From Durusdinium trenchii (lineage: Eukaryota > Sar > Dinophyceae > Suessiales > Symbiodiniaceae), in contig CAXAMN010001492.1 in the NCBI GenBank assembly GCA_963970005.1, positions 305,869 to 369,868 on the forward strand: a DNA stretch of 64,000 nucleotides. Reading direction: 5' to 3'. The translations under genes and the position numbers were made by a program. Positions within the stretch are counted from its first letter, which is position 1. Each line of letters starts with the position of its first letter. Shown here in pieces: positions 1 to 8,279 of the stretch. A model generated the notes under the pieces. It made no database searches. It saw only the letters and a list, made by a program, of their open reading frames with translations, and was not told where the DNA came from.

Positions 1-157
1 CAACCTAATAGTGATGGCCACCAACCTACTAGCGATGTCCTCCAACCTAATAGCGGTGGCCTCCAACCTAATAGCGGTGGCCTCCAACCTACTAGCGATG
101 GCCTCCAACCTAATAGCGATGGCCTCCAACCTAATAGCAATGGCCTCCAACCCAGAA
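1..157 (+). repeat. 21-bp tandem array (CAACCTAATAGCGATGGCCTC-like)
   Basis: Seven head-to-tail copies of a 21-base unit (caacctaatagcgatggcc plus tc) fill positions 1-147, followed by a truncated copy. Copies differ at the CTAATAG/CTACTAG and gcgatgg/gcggtgg positions. Because 21 is a multiple of three the array is open on the plus strand and would read as the heptad ASNLIAM. It belongs to the same family as the dispersed CTACTAG repeats elsewhere. The array may begin to the left of the window. I regard the open frame as a by-product of the repeat. Confidence 0.9.
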
Positions 158-609
158 TTGGATCGCGCACAGGAGTTGGACAGTCTTACACAGTCTTAAA
201 GAAGAAGAGTTGATTCCTGTAACATTAGTCCATGTTGCAACAGTGGACGAAGGATCCATGTCGGTGGCAAGGTGATTCATTTTCTCAGAACTCAACAATC
301 TGCCAGGTCATAGAATCCAAGAACTGTATTTTTTTTAGTTAGTTAGGGAAGGGCTGGAACTCTTGCTTCCCCTCACACCGCCACAGACTGAAACCATTCC
401 TTCAAGACATCGATTCTTGGGAAAACAGCAAGCGGAAAAGTCAGCTCCGCTAAGCGTACAACACACCAAGAACAAAATATGCAAGGCATGCATAGGCATA
501 CCAGGCACAAGGAGGTCCGGGTTTGCAATTGACTTTGATACTTCACCTGTAGTGATTGCAAAATCAACCAGAAACATGCCGGAACTAAAATCCACTCTTC
601 TTCAGGACC

Positions 610-961
610 CAGTATCTCTGCTGAGCTCAAGTCCGTCAAGGCATGGTTATCGCTCAAGATTTCACCGTTCTTAAGAAGGCGCTGCTTGTAGACAGATGTG
701 CCAAAGAGAGATTTGCAATAATCTTTCAAAGACCTGACGACTTCACTAGTAGCCAGGCTACGGTTAGCGCTTGGCAGCTGTTTGATGGAATCTGCATTGA
801 ATTGAGGTGAAGACTGGTTGAGAAATCCAAAACGCACGGAGCATGACTTAGTTGCAAGCGTGCCTGACTTTGTTGCCATGTTTTAAAACGAGTCTTTCCA
901 GTTCTTCATCATCCAATTGCGCCACCTCCTCACCCGAGATATGGCGAATGATCAGCGCCAT
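610..961 (-). CDS. Ubiquitin-like domain protein, two 5' exons (partial)
   Basis: Two minus-strand exons join in phase. Exon 1 runs 961-864 from an ATG (MALIIRHISGEEVAQLDDEE...) and ends AG|GC; exon 2 starts at 733 after an AG|G acceptor and continues SLKDYCKSLFG...YKQRLLKNGEIL to about 610. Together they give the beta-beta-alpha-beta start of a ubiquitin fold: two strands, the helix K-V-R-S-L-K, and the hallmark strand KQRLLKNGEIL. In dinoflagellates such N-terminal ubiquitin-like domains often precede ankyrin repeats (known of the group); no downstream exon was recognised here before the window end. Partner and function are unknown. The end of exon 2 is uncertain. Intron 863-734 would be a GC-AG intron. 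Confidence 0.6.
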
Positions 962-992
962 GGAGCGAACAGACTTGTCGATCCCAAGGGCT

Positions 993-1056
993 GGCCTTTG
1001 TTCCTAGTAGCGTCCTTGCTCCCAGTAGTACGGCCAGGAGCCCCTAGTAGCAAGCG
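993..1056. repeat. CTACTAG modular repeat block
   Basis: Contains CCTAGTAGCGTCC, CCAGTAGTACGGCCAGGAGC and CCCTAGTAGCAAG: modules of the dispersed repeat in the inverted (GCCAGGAGCCCCTAGTAG) orientation. Confidence 0.85.
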
Positions 1057-1190
1057 TCAATTGTATAAATGAGGAATTGTGAAGACTTCGCGCAACCAGT
1101 TTGCTGCTCTCATGTCACAGTGATGACTAGCAAGGCTATGGCTGCAACCAACCGCATCCTCGCAATCGAATGGCTTCAAATGATGCGTAG

Positions 1191-1354
1191 AAACAGCTGC
1201 CAATCTGGCCGTGGTTTCCGTGGCCATGACACTGCCTGACACTGACCTGAGCTATTCTCTTCGAGTGGCACTGTCCATCTCCAACCCAGCACTCATCACA
1301 AAGTATGTCCCTTCTGGAGGCACTGGCACCGGGCAGTACCTCGGTCGCATTTAG
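1191..1354 (+). CDS. Unidentified 3' exon candidate
   Basis: After a GCGTAG acceptor at 1190 a plus-strand frame stays open to a TAG at 1352-1354. It reads ETAANLAVVSVAMTLPDT, then LSYSLRVALSISNPALI, and ends TGTGQYLGRI. Third codon positions are mostly G or C (AAT CTG GCC GTG GTT TCC GTG GCC ATG), unlike the neighbouring sequence, which argues for real coding. I do not recognise the family. The last residues could instead be cut by a donor at CTCG|GTCGC (about 1343). No partner exon upstream was found with confidence. It could be the last exon of a plus-strand gene facing the ubiquitin-like gene. Confidence 0.4.
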
Positions 1355-1378
1355 CCACAAGGGTACCCAAAGCTCCTG

Positions 1379-1440
1379 CCCTTTGCCTAGTAGAGTTCTT
1401 GCTCCTAGTAGCGATGCCCTTTGTTCCTAGTAGCTTCTTG
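1379..1440. repeat. CTACTAG modular repeat block
   Basis: Three CCTAGTAG cores separated by 18-22 bases (agagttcttgct, cgatgccctttgtt), inverted orientation. Confidence 0.85.
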
Positions 1441-1693
1441 AGTTGACGTTATTGTAAGTTTAGTTTTAATGATGTGTTACTGTCACTATTATCAGGCACT
1501 GGGCAAACAGCCAGATCGGCATGAGCGGGGACCTGGTTGATAACGATTCTTTTTGGAGCTTAAAACATGTTGATGTTATCATCATGGACCACTGGCAACC
1601 AGGAGGGCACTCCACGACCTTGCTGCACTGAAGCTTTTGCGAGAGATCTGAGATTCCATCACCTTGGCCAAGATTACAAAGAATGAGAAACAA

Positions 1694-1819
1694 GCAGCTA
1701 CTAGGGGCTCCTGGCATCGCTACTAGCAGCAAGGACGCTACTAGGGGCTCCTGGCCGTACTACTAGGAGCAAGAAGCCACTAGGGGCTCCTGGCATCGCT
1801 ACTAGGAGCAAGGACGCTA
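1694..1819. repeat. CTACTAG modular repeat block, regular 22/18-base alternation
   Basis: Clearest example of the family. CTACTAG cores are followed alternately by a 15-base arm (gggctcctggcatcg) and an 11-base arm (gagcaaggacg), giving core spacings of 22, 18, 22 and 18 bases. Read on the plus strand it gives the peptide LLGAPGIATSSKDATRGS, a translation artefact seen wherever the repeat falls in an open frame. Confidence 0.9.
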
Positions 1820-3278
1820 GTAAACACACCGCACCTGTGGGCTGTTTTTCGGCAGGCATCGTTAGGCATCGTTCGGCCCAGTAAAGGTTTCATCAGATTT
1901 CATCCGCTTTTCGTTGCCTCACATTGTACCTACCTCCGCGTCGCTTCTCCTCTCGAGGTCTCGCTGCTTCTTCATACTTCCAATTTGCTTGTCGAGGATA
2001 TTCCTTAAATCAGATGCTTTCGTAAGTTGGTTTTATGCGGGACGGCTGGGGAGGTTTGGGCCTTTCAACATGCGGGTGAGCATCGAGCTGTGCACAGTTT
2101 ACTTACATTTCGACATAGGCCTCGCGCTTGTTGTCACTTTGTCAATGCTCTGGCTCACTGCCACCACTAGGGTTTTCATGGCTGTCAATTTTCCACACAA
2201 GAGGGCTACCCTTCAAACACGACGCTAGCTAGGGAAGGTAGTCGTACTCACAACCACACAGCTGGGCATCCCTCACCCCATGATGAACCAAAATTTTGTA
2301 TGGGTTCCAAAGCGAATGAGAGGTTGGAGGGCTGCAGCTAGCCACGTCACACCTCACTGCATCTCTTTTGTTTAGGGTTCCCAGATATGATATGCAAATA
2401 GGGAACGAGCTAAAACACACTGCTTCGCCAGCATCTGCGGAGGTGGTGTGTTTCTTGCTGATCTGTCCAGACCGCCTTCTTCATACACTCTGAATAGATT
2501 ATTTAAAAATAGGTGAAAAAGGCGGTAAGGGCTCCTTCAAAAAGGGAACCTTACCTTCTTTTTCCCCAGCTCTTTTGGCATGTCCAGCTCCTTTCTGGTC
2601 CTCTCAGGGTCTGGAGGGAATCCGCTGGACTTAGATCAAGAGGAGTGGACTTGACTCGGCAAATTCCAATATCATCATCCCTCATTGTCGCAAGAAGCAG
2701 CCCTAAGCCCTAAGCAATCTGTCCAACCCGAAACCAAACACATTCAGAAGCAAGACGTTCAACACACTGTCCCATCCCAAGCAGGTCACTAGCACGCCAT
2801 TCGCCCGTCAAAGAAGTGGAGGCTTCACCTCAGGATCTTAAAGCTGTCGACCCCTCCACCGACCTAATGTCTTCTTGAGCCTTGGCATTCTGTATTCCAG
2901 GTTAAGAATTGTTCGAGCCCAAAATGTCACTTGTATGTTTTAGGCGCGAATCAAGCCCCACCGAAAATAGTCTACCCACCGCAGACGATCCAAATTACTA
3001 AGTCTCCAATCTAAAATCTAGATTCTCCTGGAGCAAGAATGGTATTCCCCACAAGAGTTGAACGTGTAAAATAGTCAGCATGAAGCGTCGAAGGCCAAGT
3101 GGCCAAACTTGTAAACCAACAGCAATCAGTGTGATTCAGTCTAGTGGTTTAGCTTTCCGGTTTAATTTCCCTAAAGGCTAGGAACCGTTCATAGAGCAAG
3201 ACCCCAAGTAGGCAAGTCTTTTGCATCATTGTTGCCATTTACAATCATTTCGGATGCAAATCTTTTGCAATCCGTGTC
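1820..3278. other. Unassigned stretch
   Basis: AT-rich sequence with short random open frames only (longest about 100 codons at 1914-2228, without coding bias). No repeat core, RNA gene or recognisable exon was seen. Confidence 0.5.
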
Positions 3279-4994
3279 TCAAGGCAAGTCCAACTCGTCG
3301 CCACTAAAGCCTTCATCTGAAACATTTGTTGAAAAAGCACAAACAGGTTCATCATGCCCATCTTCTGGAGTTGTCAAGTGAAGTCGTTCAGGTGTGACAC
3401 TAGCGACACTAGTCACACTCACATGTCGGCCTGAAAGACGGGTTGCCAAAGCCTCATCCGCAAGCTGCTCAGCCCGCGTCCTTTGCGTAGGTTGAGTCAC
3501 TGTCGGGGAGCGGCTACCAGAAGATGGCCCATCACTGCGTGCCACTGCGGACTGAAGGAGTTCCGAGAAGGTTGGAGAACTGAGAGTGGGCGAGGAAGAG
3601 CCACTGCTGTCAGCCTCACCACCTTCAGCACTCTCAGGAATTGGAACGGAGATTGCTTCAGCCAAGCCAGGAGCTCCAGCCCCAGCCCCACCGACCGCAC
3701 CTGCTACAGCTGTGTTTGGACGGGAATCTGCTCGGAAGTGCTCTTTCATGCGGGAATCTGCAGAATCCTCACGGTTGTCCAACCTCAAGGACCCTGGTGC
3801 AAACCGCGAGGGACGACGGCCAGGTGGTTGCAAAGGCACACCCCGAAGATGTGGAGATGGTGCTGATGAGGCAGATGAAGGGGTCAAAGGACTGAGGGGA
3901 CTCAGAATCGCATCCTTTTGCTCAAGCGGCTCAAGCGGCTCAAGCAGTACTGGCTCAACCAGTCCATCACTCCTCTGATTGATCCTCTCGCAATCGGCAT
4001 CACTGGCCAATGCCAAGGATGCCAACATGCCACGAGGCCATCTAACATCTCTGACCAAGTCCTGGTGTTTGGGTCTGTCAGGCCTGTCAGGTCTGTCAGG
4101 CCTGTCTAGCTTCTGCAGCAATTTCGCGATCTCTGCTTCCAGTTTGCCCATGCGCCCTTCGACCCCGACTGACGTGCCATCACGAGCCTCCAATGAGCCG
4201 ACACGTTGCTCCAGGGACTGGACCACTGTCCAATAAACACGCTCCTCTCCTTGCACCCGGGTCTCCAGTTCAGCTACACCATGAACTGCTCTACGAAGAT
4301 CCTCTTCGGCACTCTTCAAGCGTCCTTCCAAAGAACTTGAAAGCGACGGAATCAACTTGTCTTCGCCCTCTTTTTCAGGTTTCAACTTGCCCAGAGGGAT
4401 TTTATCAGAGATTTCTTCTCGTAAGGAAGTCAATTCCATGTGCACCTCAGCCTTTAGTTTGGTCACAGCGGTTTGCGTAGCCTGAAAAAGCTCCTCACTC
4501 CTTTGTTCCAAGTGACCCTGAAGTCGTCTTTCAATGGATTCTAGATCTTCACCTAGCCACTCAGACATGCGTTCTGCATCCTCCCGGAGTGGTTTTGACA
4601 ACCCATCGATTCGCTTGGACAAATCTCTGCAGCGGGCCTCAGCTTCAACCCGAACTGCAGCTGCTGCTGCTGTAGCTGCTTCTATGCCATCGCGACCACA
4701 CTTCGAGGAAGCAGCCGCCAACTCTGCAGCCGATGCGATCGCCTTTTCCAAAGACTTAAAACGAAGATCGAAGCCTCGTAAACGACGATCAAGGCCAAGC
4801 ATTGTGCGCGCTTGTACTTCCATCTGTTCTTTGGCCTCATGATTTGGGCTTTGCTGACTTTGCCTTCGTGCACCGCTTGCACTTCCGTCCGCTCTTTCCG
4901 CCTTTTTGCGTGGCGTCGCTTTGAAGCGCAGCAGCGCTAAGCCATCCTCGGCTTGTTGCAAAAAGCCTTTGATGGTTGGGCTAGGCTCGCTCAT
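3279..4994 (-). CDS. Coiled-coil protein with acidic, Ser/Pro-rich tail
   Basis: A 571-codon minus-strand frame from an ATG at 4994 to a stop at 3279. Residues 60-300 are rich in Ala, Glu, Lys, Arg and Leu in heptad spacing (for example ESIERRLQGHLEQRSEELF, LEQRVGSLEARD), predicting a long coiled coil. A tandem of RPD triplets (four copies of DRP) follows at about residue 297, made by a 9-bp DNA repeat at 4078-4108. The C-terminal half is Ser/Pro/Gly-rich and ends acidic (GFSGDELDLP). No catalytic motif, signal peptide or membrane span is visible. I do not recognise the family; a structural or scaffold role is only an inference. An in-frame stop lies shortly upstream of the ATG, with acceptor-like TTTCTTGCAG at about 5050, so an upstream exon is possible (open frame 5206-4991 containing VGCAEGYAPAGGFDAFTCPS). 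Confidence 0.6.
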   Translation of the reverse strand: MSEPSPTIKGFLQQAEDGLALLRFKATPRKKAERADGSASGARRQSQQSPNHEAKEQMEVQARTMLGLDRRLRGFDLRFKSLEKAIASAAELAAASSKCGRDGIEAATAAAAAVRVEAEARCRDLSKRIDGLSKPLREDAERMSEWLGEDLESIERRLQGHLEQRSEELFQATQTAVTKLKAEVHMELTSLREEISDKIPLGKLKPEKEGEDKLIPSLSSSLEGRLKSAEEDLRRAVHGVAELETRVQGEERVYWTVVQSLEQRVGSLEARDGTSVGVEGRMGKLEAEIAKLLQKLDRPDRPDRPDRPKHQDLVRDVRWPRGMLASLALASDADCERINQRSDGLVEPVLLEPLEPLEQKDAILSPLSPLTPSSASSAPSPHLRGVPLQPPGRRPSRFAPGSLRLDNREDSADSRMKEHFRADSRPNTAVAGAVGGAGAGAPGLAEAISVPIPESAEGGEADSSGSSSPTLSSPTFSELLQSAVARSDGPSSGSRSPTVTQPTQRTRAEQLADEALATRLSGRHVSVTSVASVTPERLHLTTPEDGHDEPVCAFSTNVSDEGFSGDELDLP

Positions 4995-5374
4995 TGCGAA
5001 CTTGAGCCGAATCGCTTGGGTCGATCTCTCGGAAACTCGACCTTAGAAACTGGCTTCTGCAAGAAAGAAACGGATTTAAACTCGCTTTCCGCCGAGCCTT
5101 TGATTGCAGCTGAAGGGCAAGTGAAGGCATCGAAGCCCCCAGCGGGCGCATAACCCTCTGCACAGCCCACATGCGCTTGGCTCTGGAGGAACCGCTCCTG
5201 TGCCAACGGTTGTCACCGACGCTTCAAACACAGCAACGAGTCCAAGACACTGTCAAAAGTATTCATGTCATGTTGAGTGTATTCGCACTCATTTTTTGTA
5301 TCAAACTTCAAGCGCTTTGCATCCCCAATTTCAGACTTATCTTGAGACAGTCTTGAGGGAGAACATGAGGGATC

Positions 5375-5930
5375 TTTTGGATAGGTGGTACCGTCCACCT
5401 ACCAAAATAATAAAGAAATATTTTGAGGTGGGTACACCCACCTGGGATTTACTATGTCTGAGAGTCCTGACTGCCTAAAATAATATTCACTGATTTTCAA
5501 GGGTCTTGCTAACATCATACAATTTGGAAAATGGAGGTGGGTGGTATATTCCTGGGGATGTAACAGGAGATTCATGGAAAGCGTCACACACAAGTCCTTG
5601 CACAGTCAACCACTAGAACATTAATTTGCCGCGCTCTTCTTTCTGCTGGGTGGGTACCTCCCTGGGGTCCTTGGATACTATCACCTCCAAGTCCTATTGA
5701 AATTATTTTGGGGTGGGGGACCCCTCCTGAGCGCCTTCAATAGCACCACTTGATGGCTTTGGTGGCAAGCCACAGCCCAACGCAGCCAATATGTTTGCTG
5801 ATTGAAACTACTTTTTTGGGGCTGGGGTACCTCACTGAGACCCTTGGACGGTATCACCCGATGCCAGTTTCCCAGTCCTATTGAAATTATTTTGGGGGTG
5901 GGGGACCCCTCCTGAGCCCCTTCAATCTAA
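5375..5930. repeat. Short hairpin-forming repeat series
   Basis: Several diverged copies of a unit pairing ATTATTTTGGGGTGGGGGAC with CCCTCCTGAGC...CTTCAAT occur at 5690-5757 and 5875-5930, with related units at 5375-5450, 5640-5690 and 5810-5870. Most carry a small inverted repeat: AGGTGGGT-ac-ACCCACCT at 5426-5443, and TTTTGGATAGGTGG / CCACCTACCAAAA at 5375-5407 (one-base indel). No coding signal in 5000-6099 otherwise. Confidence 0.7.
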
Positions 5931-6099
5931 GAGAAAAAACAAGTTGCCTATTCATAAAATGCACCGACCAGGTGCCAGTATCAAAATGTAAAAAATAGAA
6001 CATCCTGCTACAAAATGCCTCCTTGAGCCTAACAGCCTCAAAAGCACTCAAGTGTATAAAGTGCAAAAATGGACCTCATACCTGCAAAACCTTCAAAAG

Positions 6100-6258
6100 T
6101 GCGAACGGATGGAAGGTGTGCCCTGGCCCCGTTCTAGCTCTTAGGTCAACATGAAGCTCGCGCGCTAAAGCTCCTTTTTACCTGGTTGGGCACTTGAGCC
6201 AAAAGTATATGGCATGTACCTGTATAGCGACTATACTGGGACCCCATCCCTATTGACA
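6100..6258 (-). repeat. 3' LTR of the copia element
   Basis: 159 bp, identical to 23383-23541. It contains the perfect inverted repeat GTATAG-cga-CTATAC (6222-6236) and, on the minus strand, TTTTGGCTCAAG (6204-6193), the last 12 bases of the dinoflagellate spliced leader. Confidence 0.95.
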
Positions 6259-6270
6259 CCCCCCACATCC
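6259..6270 (-). other. Polypurine tract of the copia element
   Basis: On the minus strand GATGTGGGGGG lies directly upstream of the 3' LTR start (TGTCAATAGG). This is the expected place of the plus-strand primer of an LTR retrotransposon. Confidence 0.75.
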
Positions 6271-6590
6271 GTACTTCGACGGGGAAGGGAGATGAGTGGA
6301 TGTAAAAACCGGAGAACGCACCACGTTCTCAAAAGTGCATTGGAGGTCAACCAGTATGTCCTATTGAACTGAATTAGCAAAATATCTTGCATTCGCTTGA
6401 AATTTTGGACCAAACAGGCAATGGAGCTACAAGCGGAAAACGTGCACCTACCTATGGTATCATGCGATTACCAATGGTGTGATACGTAATCCTATCTCAC
6501 TCCCATGATGCCAAAACGGTCATCATGAATTACCCAAGATCCCTCAGTACATGAAGTACCGGCAGTGGTATGTCGGCACGACCCCAATGC
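6271..6590. other. 3' untranslated part of the copia element
   Basis: About 320 bases between the last stop codon and the polypurine tract, without a long open frame or recognisable domain. Confidence 0.7.
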
Positions 6591-8279
6591 TCAACCATTC
6601 GTGAGTTGTCGCATGTAGTCAGCGCCGACAAAGCCAATGTAGTCCTTGATGAGCTCAACGTTCCTTGGGTTTCCCGCTCGGATCTGGTCCTCGAAGAGCT
6701 TCAATTTCCTTTCCTGGACATTGGATACCTCTATGCCATAGTAGCGGCATGCAACGAGGATCTCCTTCGTGACATTCTTCCTCTCCGATTTGATGGCAGG
6801 ACTAATGTCGATGAATTTGTATGGAGCGGCACTTTCGTCATCTGGTTTCTGGTAGTAACTATATCGGCTCGCTCCGAAGGTCTTCTTGATCAAGCGTCTG
6901 ATGAAATTCGAGATGAATGCCAATTTCTCGATGATCTCGTCCTGGGTCTCAGACTTTCGAGCCTTTGGATCACTCGCGCTACGCTGAGTGCTGCCGACCT
7001 CTTTGAGGTACTTGTGGCTAAGCCCGCAGCGGATTGCAGTGATCATCATCGGATGAATAACGTGGGCGTGGAATTCATAGATCTGCCACGCTTCTGTTGC
7101 ATACGTGTCGTTGGTCCATCTGCTCATGCCTACGACCTCGGCTTTCTGGAGACGTCTTGGAAACCCAGTATCCGGATCATTCGGTACTATCGGCCATCTG
7201 TTGAACGGAGTGTCGTGCCGCTGTCCATCGTCGAACATTCGTAGTACATCTTCCCGATTCTCGAAGCAGTTGATGTCGAATGTTGCGTTGGCCAAGCTTT
7301 TGATCAGCTTCATCAACCTCAAGTCAAATTGCTGTGTGACAGCAAAGTTGTGGTCGATGGGGATCGCAGCTTCTTGCGGCAGTTCATCAATTGCGAAGGG
7401 GAAAGGCTTCGGAAGTTCATTCCCGTATCCATCTTGAGGGACCTCCCGATACTCGGGTTCGCCTTCAGCTTCGTCCGGTCGTTCCTTCAAAATGATAGGA
7501 ACTTCCTCCTCTTCCTCTCCTTCGGATTCTTCGATATCAATGACCTCTTCGGCTGTCTTGCGTGCTTTCTTGATGACTTCATCAATGTTTGCACCTGCAG
7601 CAGAGGTTGTTTCACCGGAAGAACTGGCTGGTACATCTTTCGGAGGTGATCGTTGACTGCGGTCCCTTGTCTCCTTGGGTACCACATGTGTGAGCTTCCC
7701 ATTCGCGATCAAAACTGCTACGCAGTGTGGACATATCGTCAATCGCACATCGACTTCGCCAAGACAGTTGGGACACGGCCTTGAATCGTAGTCTTTCATC
7801 GCTCGGCGATACACGATCTCCTCGAAGAGTTCCTGCCACTCGGTGTTGTTATGCTCTGGGTAGACACCACTCTCCTCGATCATACCCAACATCTTTGAGA
7901 TTTTGGCGTCGTCCTCGGAGTAGGTATCATCCAGAACCTCAACCGCCAGGCTCTCAAGCTTTTGAAAGCGTGGAATCATGATAGGGTTTCCGTATTTGGA
8001 CTCCAGAACAAGGTAGCTTCCAGGGTCGGGTTCTCCATTGAGTAACCGGATCCATTCGATCTTCTCATGCTGCCCGGGCTCCGCATTGTCGCATTGCAAC
8101 CATGCCCCTTTAACCTCATCGAAGGGAACGACGTTCTCAACCAGTAGAGAGCCAGTCGCTGAAATGAGAAGTCCGTACTCCTGCAGCTTCCACACCGGAA
8201 TGTAGAGAACCACTGGGCGGTCACTCAATGCGACTTTGCGACCCAGCCAAGGTTTGCCCTTGTAGCCCTGCTCCCAGGC
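6591..8279 (-). CDS. Copia element: C-terminal part of Tpt1/KptA-like protein (after UGA)
   Basis: This frame continues the upstream 1546-codon frame after one TGA (8282-8280); there is no start codon just after it, only AWEQGYKGKPWLGRKVA and then SDRPVVLYIPVWKLQEYGLL. That segment with ATGSLLVENVVPFDEV matches the second half of the Tpt1/KptA fold, in which RNA 2'-phosphate is removed with NAD+ (family knowledge: VVL-x-VD...G...S-x-NGV-L...VP). Residues 152-169 (counted from 8228) form a CX2CX10CX2C zinc ribbon. A Glu-rich linker and a mostly helical 250-residue tail of unknown role follow. It is either translated by UGA readthrough or severed by a nonsense change. Confidence 0.7.
   Translation of the reverse strand, partial: AWEQGYKGKPWLGRKVALSDRPVVLYIPVWKLQEYGLLISATGSLLVENVVPFDEVKGAWLQCDNAEPGQHEKIEWIRLLNGEPDPGSYLVLESKYGNPIMIPRFQKLESLAVEVLDDTYSEDDAKISKMLGMIEESGVYPEHNNTEWQELFEEIVYRRAMKDYDSRPCPNCLGEVDVRLTICPHCVAVLIANGKLTHVVPKETRDRSQRSPPKDVPASSSGETTSAAGANIDEVIKKARKTAEEVIDIEESEGEEEEEVPIILKERPDEAEGEPEYREVPQDGYGNELPKPFPFAIDELPQEAAIPIDHNFAVTQQFDLRLMKLIKSLANATFDINCFENREDVLRMFDDGQRHDTPFNRWPIVPNDPDTGFPRRLQKAEVVGMSRWTNDTYATEAWQIYEFHAHVIHPMMITAIRCGLSHKYLKEVGSTQRSASDPKARKSETQDEIIEKLAFISNFIRRLIKKTFGASRYSYYQKPDDESAAPYKFIDISPAIKSERKNVTKEILVACRYYGIEVSNVQERKLKLFEDQIRAGNPRNVELIKDYIGFVGADYMRQLTNG

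Noticed and set aside
1..157. CRISPR-like array
   Set aside because: The repeats are contiguous 21-mers with no unique spacers, in a eukaryotic context.
6570..7244. 224-codon plus-strand frame, and similar plus-strand frames up to 23285
   Set aside because: They lie opposite the copia coding frames, lack domains and are shadows caused by codon bias.
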